Shown here: positions 1-7,587 of the stretch, piece by piece
Numbering within the stretch: the stretch's first letter is position 1
Layout of the letters: each line of letters begins with the position of its first letter
Source: Alphaproteobacteria bacterium
GTDB lineage: Bacteria; Pseudomonadota; Alphaproteobacteria; Sphingomonadales; Sphingomonadaceae
DNA length: 63,934 nucleotides
Reading direction: 5' to 3'
Assembly: GCA_019239415.1 (NCBI GenBank)
Contig: JAFAZW010000051.1
Span: 1 to 63,934 of the forward strand
Program-made: the position numbers and the translations under genes
Notes under the pieces: model-generated
Told to the model about the DNA's origin: nothing
What the model saw: only the letters and a program-made list of their open reading frames with translations
Database searches by the model: none

Positions 1-1
1 C

Positions 2-691
2 GGCGCCAATGTCACCGACGTCGCGCAGGTCAACGCCATGGTGGCGCGCGCGATCGAGGCCTGGGGCCGCGTCGATATCCTCATCAACAATGCCGGCATC
101 CTGCGCGACAAGAGCTTCGCCAAGATGGACATGGCCGATTTCCGCGCGGTGGTGGACGTCCACCTGATCGGCTCGGCCAACTGCACCAAGGCCGTGTGGG
201 AGGCGATGCGGGCGCAGGGCTACGGCCGCATCCTGATGACGGCAAGCTCGACCGGCCTCTACGGCAATTTCGGCCAGGCCAATTACGGGGCGGCGAAGCT
301 CGGCCTCGCCGGCTTCGCCAAGACGCTCAGCCTCGAAGGCGCCAAGTACAATGTCCGCGTGAACACGATCGCGCCGACGGCGGCGACGCGGATGACCGAG
401 GACCTCTTCCCGCCGGACATGCTGAGCTTGTTCAACCCGGACAACGTCGTGCCGGCGGCGCTGTACCTCGTGTCCGACGAGGCGCCGACCAACGCCATCG
501 TCGGCGCGGGCGCGGGCGTCGTGCAGGCGGCCTATGTGACGCTGACGCCCGGCTATGCGCTTCGCGAGGGCCGCCGCACGGTCGAAGAGGTCGCCGCCCA
601 CTGGGACGAGATCACCAGCCGCGACGGCGAGATCGTACCGCAATCAGGCGCCGAGCAGGCGATGCTGATCCTGAAGCGGCTACAGGGCTGA
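2..691 (+). CDS. Short-chain dehydrogenase/reductase (SDR), 5' partial
   Basis: C-terminal ~229 residues of an SDR oxidoreductase; the frame is open to the window edge, so the N-terminal Rossmann glycine motif is missing. Visible SDR signatures are NNAG in the strand-4 motif, the catalytic Ser in TASSTG, and YGAAK (Tyr-x-x-x-Lys). The C-terminal extension after the substrate loop (HWDEITSRDGEIV) resembles the dehydrogenase part of peroxisomal multifunctional enzyme type 2, suggesting an NAD-dependent (3R)-hydroxyacyl-CoA dehydrogenase acting on acyl-CoA thioesters. Family is certain; substrate is inference. The ATG at 38 is internal and not the true start. Confidence 0.9.
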   Translation, partial: GANVTDVAQVNAMVARAIEAWGRVDILINNAGILRDKSFAKMDMADFRAVVDVHLIGSANCTKAVWEAMRAQGYGRILMTASSTGLYGNFGQANYGAAKLGLAGFAKTLSLEGAKYNVRVNTIAPTAATRMTEDLFPPDMLSLFNPDNVVPAALYLVSDEAPTNAIVGAGAGVVQAAYVTLTPGYALREGRRTVEEVAAHWDEITSRDGEIVPQSGAEQAMLILKRLQG

Positions 692-694
692 TTT

Positions 695-855
695 GCCTCC
701 CTACCGCGCAGCGTGGGGAGGGGGACCCGCGCAGCTGGTGGGAGGGGTGGCTGGTCCACGCCTCTGCCGTCGCGCGCGCGATCCTCGACGGCTGCGGCAG
801 CTGCCTCTCCACCAGGTCCATCTGGTTCCCCTCCCATCTCGCGATGAGGAGGCAG
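695..855. repeat. ~160-bp imperfect inverted repeat, copy A
   Basis: Non-coding stretch after the SDR gene. The left part reads like CCTCCC..GTGGGGAGGGGGACC..GCAGCTGGTGGGAGGGG, and the right part is a degenerate inverted counterpart ending in GATGAGGAGGCAGGA. The same layout recurs at 29810-29970, so this is a dispersed, folding intergenic element rather than a gene. It lies between two + strand genes. Confidence 0.7.
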
Positions 856-865
856 GAGCTATGCC

Positions 866-883
866 GTATTGCATCACTAATAC
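866..883. promoter_or_regulatory. Candidate operator: GTATT-N8-AATAC inverted repeat
   Basis: A 5-bp inverted repeat GTATT/AATAC with an 8-nt spacer lies 40 bp upstream of the membrane-protein start at 924, in the promoter position. Palindromes ending in TAATACAC resemble operators of some GntR/YtrA-type regulators. No such regulator is in the window, so the assignment is weak. Confidence 0.25.
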
Positions 884-923
884 ACTTGTGCTAGGAGCCG
901 TCCGTTAGGGAGGATCTTCAGAC

Positions 924-2009
924 ATGTACAGCGACAGCGATCTGGAAGCGGCGGTGGCAGCGGGGGCGTTGACGCCCGAGGCCGCGGCGTCGCTCCGCGC
1001 CTATGTCGCCGACCGGAGCGCGAGCCCGGCGGTCGACGAGGAGCATTTCCGGCTGATCACCGGCTTCAACGACATCTTCGTCGCCGTCGCGGCGGCGATC
1101 CTGCTTTTCGCCCTGGGGTATATCGGTTGGTCGATCGGCCCGCGGATCGAGTATAACAGTCCGTCCCCGACCAGCGGCCTGCTCGTCGCCGGCGCGGCCT
1201 GGGGCCTCGCCGAATTCTTCACGAGGAAGCGCCGCATGGCGCTGCCGAGCATCCTCCTCCTCCTCGCCTTCGTCGGTGGGGTGGTCGCGACGACGGGCTT
1301 CGGCCTGGTGCTCGGCGTCGGGCCGGATGCGGTCGAGCACAACAAGACGCTCGGCGGGTTCCTCATGGCGGGCGCGGCGGCCGTCGGCGCCGGCGCGGCC
1401 TGGCTCCACTGGCGGCGGTTCCGGGTGCCGATCACGGTGGCGGCGGGCGCGGCCTCGGTCGCGGCTCTCGTCATGGCGCTGCTCGCCTCGAGCTTCGACC
1501 TGACCCCGCGCGACCCGGTGTTCCTCGGCTTCATGCTGCTGCTCGGCGTCGGCATGTTCCTGTTCGCGATGAGCTGGGACGCCTCCGACCCGACGCGCGA
1601 GACGCGCCGCTCCGACGTCGCCTTCTGGCTCCACCTGCTCGCGGCGCCGATGATGGTGCATCCGATCTTCCGCCTGCTCGGCCTCGCCGACGGCGGCGGC
1701 TCGGCGGTGGGCGCGGTGATCGTGCTGGTGGTCTATGCGGTCTTCGGGCTGACCGCGCTGGCGGTCGACCGCCGTGCCTTGCTCGTCTCGGCGCTCGTCT
1801 ACGTGCTCTTCGCGCTCAGCCGGCTGTTCCAGCAGGCGATCGCCGTCGAGCTGAGCTTCGCGGTGACGGCGCTGGTGATCGGCTCGGCGCTGCTCCTCCT
1901 CTCCGCCTTCTGGCACAGCGCGCGGGCCGCGGTGGTCCGCCCGCTGCCGCCGGCGGTGAAGGCGAAGCTGCCGGTGCTCGACCGGCCGTCCGCCGCCGCG
2001 GCGGCCTGA
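924..2009 (+). CDS. Polytopic inner-membrane protein, about 10 TM segments, function unknown
   Basis: 361 residues. A soluble acidic N-terminus (~50 residues) of the kind seen before DUF2157-like membrane proteins (..LEAAVAAGALTPEAAA..) is followed by about ten hydrophobic segments, and the tail is short, charged and Ala-rich. The start at 924 has a GGGAGGA Shine-Dalgarno about 10 nt upstream. No catalytic motif is recognisable. It is a single-gene unit: a repeat and a possible operator precede it and a strong hairpin terminator follows. Membrane location is clear; function is unknown. Confidence 0.8.
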   Translation: MYSDSDLEAAVAAGALTPEAAASLRAYVADRSASPAVDEEHFRLITGFNDIFVAVAAAILLFALGYIGWSIGPRIEYNSPSPTSGLLVAGAAWGLAEFFTRKRRMALPSILLLLAFVGGVVATTGFGLVLGVGPDAVEHNKTLGGFLMAGAAAVGAGAAWLHWRRFRVPITVAAGAASVAALVMALLASSFDLTPRDPVFLGFMLLLGVGMFLFAMSWDASDPTRETRRSDVAFWLHLLAAPMMVHPIFRLLGLADGGGSAVGAVIVLVVYAVFGLTALAVDRRALLVSALVYVLFALSRLFQQAIAVELSFAVTALVIGSALLLLSAFWHSARAAVVRPLPPAVKAKLPVLDRPSAAAAA

Positions 2010-2026
2010 GGCGATTCCCGTCACGA

Positions 2027-2062
2027 CTGGGGCGGCACCCTCGCGGGCGCCGCCCCAGCTTT
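2027..2062. terminator. Rho-independent-like terminator between convergent genes
   Basis: Perfect 10-bp stem CTGGGGCGGC / GCCGCCCCAG (2027-2036 with 2049-2058) and a 12-nt loop, followed by CTTTC on the + strand. It lies between the membrane protein (ends 2009) and the convergent urcA-like gene (ends 2078), so it can serve both directions. The T-run is short, as is usual in GC-rich genomes. Confidence 0.6.
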
Positions 2063-2077
2063 CGTGTGCGGCGGATT

Positions 2078-2404
2078 TCAGCGGCCGGCGGCGAAGCGTT
2101 CGCCGGTGGGGCGCAGCGCCGCGGCACGCACCGCGGCGCGCTGGGCCGCGACCGCCCGCTTCGTCTGGGCGACACAGGCCCGCACCGCGTTGCGGCCGTG
2201 CAGGTCCGCGTCCGAGGCGCTGCCGCACGCATCGCGCACGGCCGCGTCGATGCGCCGGTCGAGGACGCGACGACCCGCCGCGCTGTAGAGGTCGAGGTCG
2301 GCGTAGCGGACGACGACCGCGGCAGCCGAGGACGGGGCCTCGGCCACAGCGGGCGCGCCGGCGACGGTGGCGGCGAGCGCCGCGAGGGAAAGCAGGATCT
2401 TCAT
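2078..2404 (-). CDS. UrcA family protein, exported
   Basis: 108 residues with an N-terminal signal peptide (MKILLSLAALAATVAGAPAVA, likely cleaved after Ala). The mature part matches the UrcA pattern: V-x-Y-x-DLDL-x-S near the start, a G-x-x-x-L-x-x-RI stretch, a central A-x-x-x-CG and a later Cys (VRACVAQ), probably forming a disulfide. UrcA proteins are small periplasmic proteins of unknown function common in Sphingomonadales and Caulobacterales. It is divergent from the LysR gene at 2527, and the 122-bp gap contains a palindrome that could control both. Confidence 0.85.
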   Translation of the reverse strand: MKILLSLAALAATVAGAPAVAEAPSSAAAVVVRYADLDLYSAAGRRVLDRRIDAAVRDACGSASDADLHGRNAVRACVAQTKRAVAAQRAAVRAAALRPTGERFAAGR

Positions 2405-2501
2405 CGCGAGTCTCCTTCGGATTGGCGAATCGGGCCGGCCGGCTCCTCATCCCGATACGCGCAGCCGCCCCTCGACGACGAACAACGATGTTGCGCGACC
2501 G

Positions 2502-2519
2502 TTCTGCAAAAGTGCAGAA
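2502..2519. promoter_or_regulatory. Candidate LysR operator: TTCTGC-N6-GCAGAA
   Basis: Perfect 6-bp inverted repeat with a 6-nt spacer, centred 16 bp upstream of the LysR start and about 106 bp upstream of the divergent urcA-like start. LysR regulators usually bind a dyad between themselves and a divergent target. The dyad is seen directly; its role is inferred. Confidence 0.5.
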
Positions 2520-2526
2520 TAGGAAT

Positions 2527-3444
2527 ATGTTCGACTGGGACGACCTCAGGACCTTACTCGCCGTGGCCGAGACCGGCAGCACCCTCGCCGCCGGCAGGCG
2601 CCTGCGGGTCAGCCAGACGACGGCGGCGCGGCGGGTGGCGGCGCTCGAGCGGGCGCTCGGCCTCGCCCTCTTCGAGCGGCGACAGGCGGGCTATGCGCTG
2701 ACGCCCGCGGGAGAGGCCCTGGTCGAGCCGGCGCGTGCGGTCGCGGCGGCGGCGGCTGCGGTCAGCGAGACCGCCGCGTCGCTGTCGCGGGAAGTCAGCG
2801 GCACCGTGCGGCTCACGACGCTCGAAATCTACGCCGCCACGGTGCTGCCGCCGATCCTGCGCGACCTCCACGAGGCGCATCCCGGCATCCTCATCGAGCT
2901 CGACACGGCGGAGGAGCAGCGCGACCTCGCCGCCGGCGCTGCCGACATCGCCCTTCGGACGAGCGTCGCCCCCAGCGGCGGCGGTCTGGTCGGCCGGCGC
3001 GTCGCCCACGATCCGTGGACGCTCTATTGCAGCCGCGACTATGCGGCGCGCCACCCGCGGCCGCACACGCGCGAGGAACTGTCGGCGCACCCGTTCATCG
3101 GCGGCGGCGGGCCCGGCCTCTGGCGCCGCTATCGGGCCTGGCTGCAGCGCCTCGGCCTCGAGGACAGCGTCGCCATGCACCACGACACGGCGACGGGCCT
3201 GCTCGCCTCGGTCCGCGCCGGCTTCGGCATCACCGTCCTGCCGAGCTTCTTCGCGGACCACGATCCCGACCTCGTCCGCTGCGTCGACCCGGTCGGCGGC
3301 GACGAGACCGGCCTCTGGCTCCTCACCCACGAGCGCGTGCGCCACACGCCGCGGGTGCGGGCGGTGATCGACTTCCTATGGGAACGGCTCACCCGTCTGG
3401 CCCGCGAGCCGGTGCCGGACCGGCCTTATCCCTGGGCCAGCTGA
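2527..3444 (+). CDS. LysR family transcriptional regulator
   Basis: 305 residues. The N-terminal winged helix-turn-helix (residues ~5-60) includes TGSTLAAGRRLRVSQTTAARR, where a second Thr replaces the more common Ser before the recognition helix. A LysR substrate-binding domain follows (~90-290). The ATG at 2527 was chosen over an upstream in-frame ATG at 2422 because it gives the canonical LysR N-terminus (MFDWDDLRTLLAVAETGS) and has AGGA just upstream. It is divergent from the UrcA gene with a shared palindrome, so autoregulation plus control of that gene is the simplest model. The effector is unknown. Confidence 0.9.
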   Translation: MFDWDDLRTLLAVAETGSTLAAGRRLRVSQTTAARRVAALERALGLALFERRQAGYALTPAGEALVEPARAVAAAAAAVSETAASLSREVSGTVRLTTLEIYAATVLPPILRDLHEAHPGILIELDTAEEQRDLAAGAADIALRTSVAPSGGGLVGRRVAHDPWTLYCSRDYAARHPRPHTREELSAHPFIGGGGPGLWRRYRAWLQRLGLEDSVAMHHDTATGLLASVRAGFGITVLPSFFADHDPDLVRCVDPVGGDETGLWLLTHERVRHTPRVRAVIDFLWERLTRLAREPVPDRPYPWAS

Positions 3445-3451
3445 GACGCGC

Positions 3452-3790
3452 TTACCCGCCGACGACCTTCAGCAACCGCCGCTCGAGCGGCGCGAGGAGC
3501 GGGCCGAGCTCGTGCCCGCGGCGCACGACCATGCCGCCCTCGTTGACCAGCGCCCACATGCCCTGCCGGTGGCGCAGCGCGGGGCGCTTCTCGATCTTGT
3601 ATTCCGGACGTTCGGCGGAGCGGCGGAAGGCCCAGAAGGCGGCGTGGTCGCGGCCGAATTCGACCGCATAATCCTTCCACAGGCCGGCCGCGACCATGCG
3701 GCCGTAGAGGTCGATGATCCGCTTCAGCTCACCGCGGGTGAAGCCGATCTGCGGCGAGGAGCCGCCCGGAAAAGGGTGGACGGTACCCAT
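3452..3790 (-). CDS. DUF2794 domain-containing protein
   Basis: 112 residues, soluble, with no signal peptide. The conserved body runs from F-x-R-x-EL-x-x-I-x-x-x-YGRMVAAG, through W-x-DYA-x-x-F-x-x-x-A-x-FWAFRR and the basic YKIEKRPALRHRQG, to a short C-terminus. This is the alphaproteobacterial DUF2794 pattern; its function is unknown. The start overlaps the cysE stop by one base (TGATG), so it is translationally coupled to serine acetyltransferase. Its 3' end is 7 bp from the convergent LysR gene. Confidence 0.85.
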   Translation of the reverse strand: MGTVHPFPGGSSPQIGFTRGELKRIIDLYGRMVAAGLWKDYAVEFGRDHAAFWAFRRSAERPEYKIEKRPALRHRQGMWALVNEGGMVVRRGHELGPLLAPLERRLLKVVGG

Positions 3791-4503
3791 CAGGCGCGGC
3801 CGCGCTCCTTTCCGTTGCGGGCGGGGAGTTCGGCGTCGCGACCGCGTTCGGCGGCCAAAGCGACAAGCTCGGCGCGCAGCCGCTCGACCTCGCACTGGAG
3901 GATTTCGAGCTTCTGGGTGGCGGGGTCGAACAATTCGCTGCACGGCGTGCCGTAGGGGAGGAAGCGACCGGCGTTGCTCGCCTCCGCCGAAACGAGGGTC
4001 GAGCGCGCGGGGATGCCCACCATCGTCGCGCCTTCCGGCACGTCCTTGGTTACCACCGCGTTGGCGCCGATGCGGGCGCGGGCGCCGACGTGGATCGGCC
4101 CGAGCACCTGCGCGCCCGAACCGATGATGGCGCCGTCGCCGATCGTCGGGTGGCGCTTGCCGGGGACGCCGTCCGACGGGTTGGTGCCGCCGAGGGTGAC
4201 CTGCTGGTAGATGGTGACGTCGTCGCCGATCTCGGCCGTCTCGCCGATCACCACGAAGCCGTGGTCGATGAAGAAGTTGCGGCCGATGACGGCGCCGGGG
4301 TGGATGTCGATCGCGGTGAAGGCGCGGCCGATATGGTTGACCAGCCGGGCGAGGAAGAAGAGGTTGCCGCGGTACAGCCAGTGCGCCACGCGGTGAAAGG
4401 CGAGCGCCCACAGACCCGGATAGAGCAGCACTTCCCAGCGGGACCGGGGCGCCGGATCGCGCGCCTTGATCGAATCCAGATAGGCGACGAGCCCGTCGAA
4501 CAT
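3790..4503 (-). CDS. cysE: Serine O-acetyltransferase (short EpsC/SrpH type)
   Basis: 237 residues. Acetylates L-serine with acetyl-CoA to O-acetylserine, the first step of cysteine synthesis, in the cytosol. A helical N-terminus ([17 protein letters not shown]) precedes the left-handed beta-helix of hexapeptide repeats with the acetyltransferase signature: [17 protein letters not shown] with the catalytic His, VTLGGT, and GAGA-type turns near [11 protein letters not shown]. The ATG at 4503 is used because further upstream the frame lacks family similarity. The C-terminal tail after the hexapeptide domain is long and charged ([13 protein letters not shown]), possibly a coiled coil. First gene of a two-gene unit with DUF2794. 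Confidence 0.93.
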   Translation of the reverse strand: MFDGLVAYLDSIKARDPAPRSRWEVLLYPGLWALAFHRVAHWLYRGNLFFLARLVNHIGRAFTAIDIHPGAVIGRNFFIDHGFVVIGETAEIGDDVTIYQQVTLGGTNPSDGVPGKRHPTIGDGAIIGSGAQVLGPIHVGARARIGANAVVTKDVPEGATMVGIPARSTLVSAEASNAGRFLPYGTPCSELFDPATQKLEILQCEVERLRAELVALAAERGRDAELPARNGKERGRA

Positions 4504-4621
4504 TGGCAATCCCGCTATCGCTCCCGGGACGGAAGATAGGCAGGCGATTCCTAAAATACCAGCAACCGCGGCGCGAAGAGTGCTAAGGGAGCAAGCCTCT
4601 ACGATCTGGAGGAGCCGGACC

Positions 4622-4873
4622 ATGGCGGGCGCAGCGGACATTCGCGAGCATATGGAAGTGATCGGCGCCGACGGCGTCCATGTCGGCACCGTCGACCATG
4701 TCGAAGGCGACCGCATCAAGCTGACCAAGGCCGACAGCGGCCAGGGTTCGCACCAGGGCCACCACCACTACATCGCGCTCGGTCTCGTCGCCGAAGTGGA
4801 AGGCGACAAGGTCCGCCTCACCGCGAACGCGGCGGTCGCGATGACCTTCGAGGAAGAGGAAGGCGGGGCCTGA
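4622..4873 (+). CDS. DUF2171 domain-containing small protein
   Basis: 83 residues, acidic and soluble. It matches DUF2171: [12 protein letters not shown], then G[17 protein letters not shown], a His-rich [10 protein letters not shown], and a closing [10 protein letters not shown]. This is a PRC-barrel-like beta fold seen in proteins that accompany stress genes in alphaproteobacteria; function is not established. The ATG at 4622 follows GGAGGAG with a 7-nt spacer. It is divergent from cysE (118-bp gap), with a repeat and two hairpins downstream. Confidence 0.85.
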   Translation: MAGAADIREHMEVIGADGVHVGTVDHVEGDRIKLTKADSGQGSHQGHHHYIALGLVAEVEGDKVRLTANAAVAMTFEEEEGGA

Positions 4874-4904
4874 ACCTGCCAACCCGGTCCAAGCGATCCC
4901 GACA

Positions 4905-4980
4905 CCGTTCGGCCTGAGCTTGTCGAAGGCCTGTCCTCCCCCTTCCGCAGCCTAGGAAGGGAAGGACAGGGCTTCGACCA
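4905..4980. repeat. Sphingomonad-type inverted repeat (GTTCGGCCTGAGCTTGTCGAA family), copy 1
   Basis: Left arm CTTGTCGAAGGCCTGTCC (4919-4936) pairs imperfectly with GGACAGGGCTTCGACCA (4964-4980), enclosing an inner TTCC/GGAA stem. A second member at 51919-52005 has longer and better preserved arms. Intergenic, between the convergent DUF2171 and L,D-transpeptidase genes. Confidence 0.7.
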
Positions 4981-4989
4981 TGATCGGGT

Positions 4990-5034
4990 GCAGGCGTCCC
5001 CCGGACGCCTGCAGCCATGTCCGGGGGACATGGC
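4990..5034. terminator. Two adjacent perfect hairpins, mirror-image loops
   Basis: Hairpin 1: GCAGGCGTCC (4990-4999), loop CCC, GGACGCCTGC (5003-5012). Hairpin 2: GCCATGTCC (5014-5022), loop GGG, GGACATGGC (5026-5034). The tops read GTCCCCCGGAC and GTCCGGGGGAC, which are inverse complements, so this is a head-to-head pair. It sits 10 bp from the 3' end of the L,D-transpeptidase gene and can act as a bidirectional terminator. There is no T-run, so a REP-type repeat is equally possible. Confidence 0.55.
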
Positions 5035-5044
5035 AACCTGATCA

Positions 5045-6388
5045 TCAGCCCGAACGGCTTCTCTTCCTGTCCGACAGGGCGATGCGCGTTGCGTCGAGCC
5101 CGTACGGATCCGGCCGCAAATCCAGGCCCTTCTCTCCCGGCAGCGCCGTCACATAGGTGAGATACACCGGCACCGCCTCGGGCAGGTCCACCCGCTGCTC
5201 GGGCGTGCTCCCTTCGGGGCGCGGCGGCGCCCCCCTGAACAGCCAGCGGGCGAGCGCCGCCGCGTCGGCGAGGCGGACGCAGCCGGAGCTCAGCCGGCGA
5301 TCGTCGCGGGTGAACAAGGATTTGTCGGGGAAATCGTGGAGGTAGATGCCGAGACGGTTCGGCATCATGAACTTGATGCGGCCCATGACGTTGGACGCGC
5401 CCGGCAGCTGGCGGATGCGCAGCGCCTCGGCGCCCGCGGCGGCGGCGCGCCAGTTGACGGCGCCGAGCGGCACCGGCCGTGCCGTCTCGCCCCAGTCGGA
5501 CAGCACCTGGAAGCCGCCGGCGGCGAGGAAGCCGGAGCCCTGCTTGAGCACCCGCCGGGCGCGTTCGCGCGCCAGGTCCGGCGGCATGTTCCAATAGGGG
5601 TTGAGGACGGCGTAGGTGAGGCGGCTCGCCATGAGCGGCGTCTTCATCCCCGGCTTGCCGACGACGACCCGCATCGGCCCGCCGACGCGGCCGTTCTCCA
5701 CCGTCCACAGCCGCGCCGAGGCGAGATCGACGATGACGTAGCGGGGCGCGTCGGCGGGGATGGCACGGGCCCGGTCGAGGTTCAGCAACGCGCGCGCCTG
5801 CTCCTGCGCCGGATGCGGGGCCGTCCGCCAGCGGGCATAGCCGCGCTGCAGGGCGCCGTAGAGCGGGTTCATCCGGGTGGCGGCGGCGACGCCCTCGCCG
5901 AGGCTCGGCGCGGCCGCCAGCATCTCGAGCAGGGCACGCGGCGCCGGCGCCCGCGGGGCGAGACCCTCCTCCGCCTGCAGCATCGGATTGACGCGCGGCG
6001 TGCGCAGATCGCGCACGAACATGGTGAAGCCGCGCGAGAGCAGCAGCTCGGCGCGCGCGAGCGCCGCCGGATCGCCGGAACGGGCGCCGGCCAGGGCAGC
6101 CGCCACCTCCGCCGCGCCGTAGCGCGCGCCATCGAGGCCGTGATCCGCGGCATGGGCAAGGAGGGCGGCGGCGCGGTCCGCGCCGGGGCGGACGCCGGCA
6201 CTCGTCACCCAAAGCGGACGGTTCCCGCGCGCCGCGTAGAAGGCGGCGATCTCCGGGGCGACGTCGACCGGCGGCAGCGAGACGGCGGCGGCGGGACGCG
6301 CCTCGCGATGCTGCGGCGGCGCTTCGGGCGAACGCCCGCAGGCGGCGAGCGCGGCGAAGAGCAGGAGGCTGAGACGGCGGCCGGTCAC
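5045..6388 (-). CDS. L,D-transpeptidase family lipoprotein (YcbB-like)
   Basis: 447 residues. The GTG start gives a signal peptide with a lipobox (LAAC, Cys17), so it is predicted to be a membrane-anchored lipoprotein. The N-terminal half contains the long YcbB-type region (FYAARGNRPLWV, HGLDGARY). The YkuD catalytic domain begins near RYVIVDLASARLW and ends with the active-site block H-D-x-P-D-K-SLF plus RRLSSGCVRL, carrying the catalytic His and Cys. The enzyme would form 3-3 cross-links in peptidoglycan or attach proteins to it. It lies 70 bp downstream of a secreted unknown gene on the same strand. Confidence 0.9.
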   Translation of the reverse strand: MTGRRLSLLLFAALAACGRSPEAPPQHREARPAAAVSLPPVDVAPEIAAFYAARGNRPLWVTSAGVRPGADRAAALLAHAADHGLDGARYGAAEVAAALAGARSGDPAALARAELLLSRGFTMFVRDLRTPRVNPMLQAEEGLAPRAPAPRALLEMLAAAPSLGEGVAAATRMNPLYGALQRGYARWRTAPHPAQEQARALLNLDRARAIPADAPRYVIVDLASARLWTVENGRVGGPMRVVVGKPGMKTPLMASRLTYAVLNPYWNMPPDLARERARRVLKQGSGFLAAGGFQVLSDWGETARPVPLGAVNWRAAAAGAEALRIRQLPGASNVMGRIKFMMPNRLGIYLHDFPDKSLFTRDDRRLSSGCVRLADAAALARWLFRGAPPRPEGSTPEQRVDLPEAVPVYLTYVTALPGEKGLDLRPDPYGLDATRIALSDRKRSRSG

Positions 6389-6458
6389 GGCGCCGACTCA
6401 GCCCCTTTTCCTGCCTCGTTTCAAGACGGCGGCGACACCTGCCCCGCCGCGGGACGGA

Positions 6459-7412
6459 TCAGCTCTGACGCTGCGGCCGTCCCGACTGGATCAGCCGCTG
6501 CCGCGACGTGTTGCCCGGCACGGCGATGTGCGTCGCCGGATCATATTCCCTGCCGACGCCGGGGCTTCCCTGCGGCACCCAGATCTCGACCCGGGTCGTC
6601 GAGTAGCCGCTCGGTATGTAGCGGATGAAATAGCCGTCCGGATGGGCCGACCAGCGGCCCGAGGGGACGTCGATGCTGCCGGGCCCGCGCGGCGCCATGC
6701 CGGCGAGGACGGCGACGCGCTCCATCTCGGCGAAGCTGCCGCCGGACGTCAGCATCGAGCGCAGGCTCTGCTCGGCCTCGGCGATCTGCCGGACCGGGCC
6801 GGGCATCCGGTTCATGACCTCGGCGGGAAGGAAATCGAGCGCCGTGCGGTTGAGCCCGGCAAGCTGGCGCGGGGTCAGCAGCCGCGCCGCCACCGCCTTC
6901 AGCTCCATGCTCAGATTCTCGAACTTGGCGCGGGCGATGATCGCCCAGAGGAGCAACTGGATGTCGTGCTGCTGGATTTCGGGATGGTTCACCGAATTGC
7001 GCACGATCGTCATGACCGCGTCCTGCGCCGGCCCCTTGGGCGGGGCGTAGAGATAGCCGTCGCCGCCGCCCGGCCCGTGCGTGCCGGCGTGGAGGCAGTA
7101 GCTCTGGTCGACGAGCATGTAATAGCCCGGCTGCAGGACGAAGCCGCCGTTGGGCGTGCGCTGCAGCGTCATCAGCGAGCGCAGCGCCTCGCGCGGCGTG
7201 AAGCCGTCCTTCGACGAGTCGCCCCATCTCGCATCGGGAAGGCTGGTCGTGATCGGCTCCTCGCCGCCCAGCAGCTTGTTCGCCGGGCTGTGCTTGAGGA
7301 GCTGGCCGCCGAGCGAGCGGCCGAGGCCGCCGAGCTGCGCCGAGGCGCTTCCCGAGGCGGCGAGGATGAGCACGGCCGCGGCACCCACGCGCAGCATTGT
7401 CGCAAGCTTCAT
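6459..7412 (-). CDS. Secreted protein of unknown function
   Basis: 317 residues with a clear signal peptide (hydrophobic LRVGAAAVLILAASGSASA, cleavage before QLGG). The mature protein has an N-terminal Gly-rich stretch, a conserved-looking centre (GGFVLQPGYYMLVDQSYCLHAGTHG), an all-helical middle and a C-terminal beta-rich region with WVPQGSPGVGREYDP. I do not recognise a family. Cargo- or structure-like features rather than enzyme motifs dominate. It precedes the L,D-transpeptidase on the same strand, so it could be a cell-wall-associated partner; that is inference only. Confidence 0.75.
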   Translation of the reverse strand: MKLATMLRVGAAAVLILAASGSASAQLGGLGRSLGGQLLKHSPANKLLGGEEPITTSLPDARWGDSSKDGFTPREALRSLMTLQRTPNGGFVLQPGYYMLVDQSYCLHAGTHGPGGGDGYLYAPPKGPAQDAVMTIVRNSVNHPEIQQHDIQLLLWAIIARAKFENLSMELKAVAARLLTPRQLAGLNRTALDFLPAEVMNRMPGPVRQIAEAEQSLRSMLTSGGSFAEMERVAVLAGMAPRGPGSIDVPSGRWSAHPDGYFIRYIPSGYSTTRVEIWVPQGSPGVGREYDPATHIAVPGNTSRQRLIQSGRPQRQS

Positions 7413-7520
7413 CTTATGTCCCCCTGATACGCGGGGGGCGGTGAGAAAAGCCCCCTCTTTCCCAAGACTTGGATGCTATCGCCGCAGGCGGCGGGGCGCC
7501 AGCGATTCTTGGATCGCGCC

Positions 7521-7587
7521 GGGGACAGCCTAGCCGGCTGCCCCCGTTCAGCGCCGAAGAGCGGGGACAGTCAGATAGACTGTCCCC
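7521..7587. repeat. REP-doublet-like element: two GGGGAC..GTCCCC-type hairpins
   Basis: Hairpin 1 (7521-7544) pairs GGGGACAGCC with GGCTGCCCC apart from one bulged A. After an 18-nt linker, hairpin 2 pairs GGGGACAGTC (7563-7572) with GACTGTCCCC (7578-7587) around loop AGATA, a perfect 10-bp stem. It overlaps the histidine-kinase stop codon and could also end its transcript. A second doublet with the same GGGGAC start is at 44631-44700. Confidence 0.65.
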
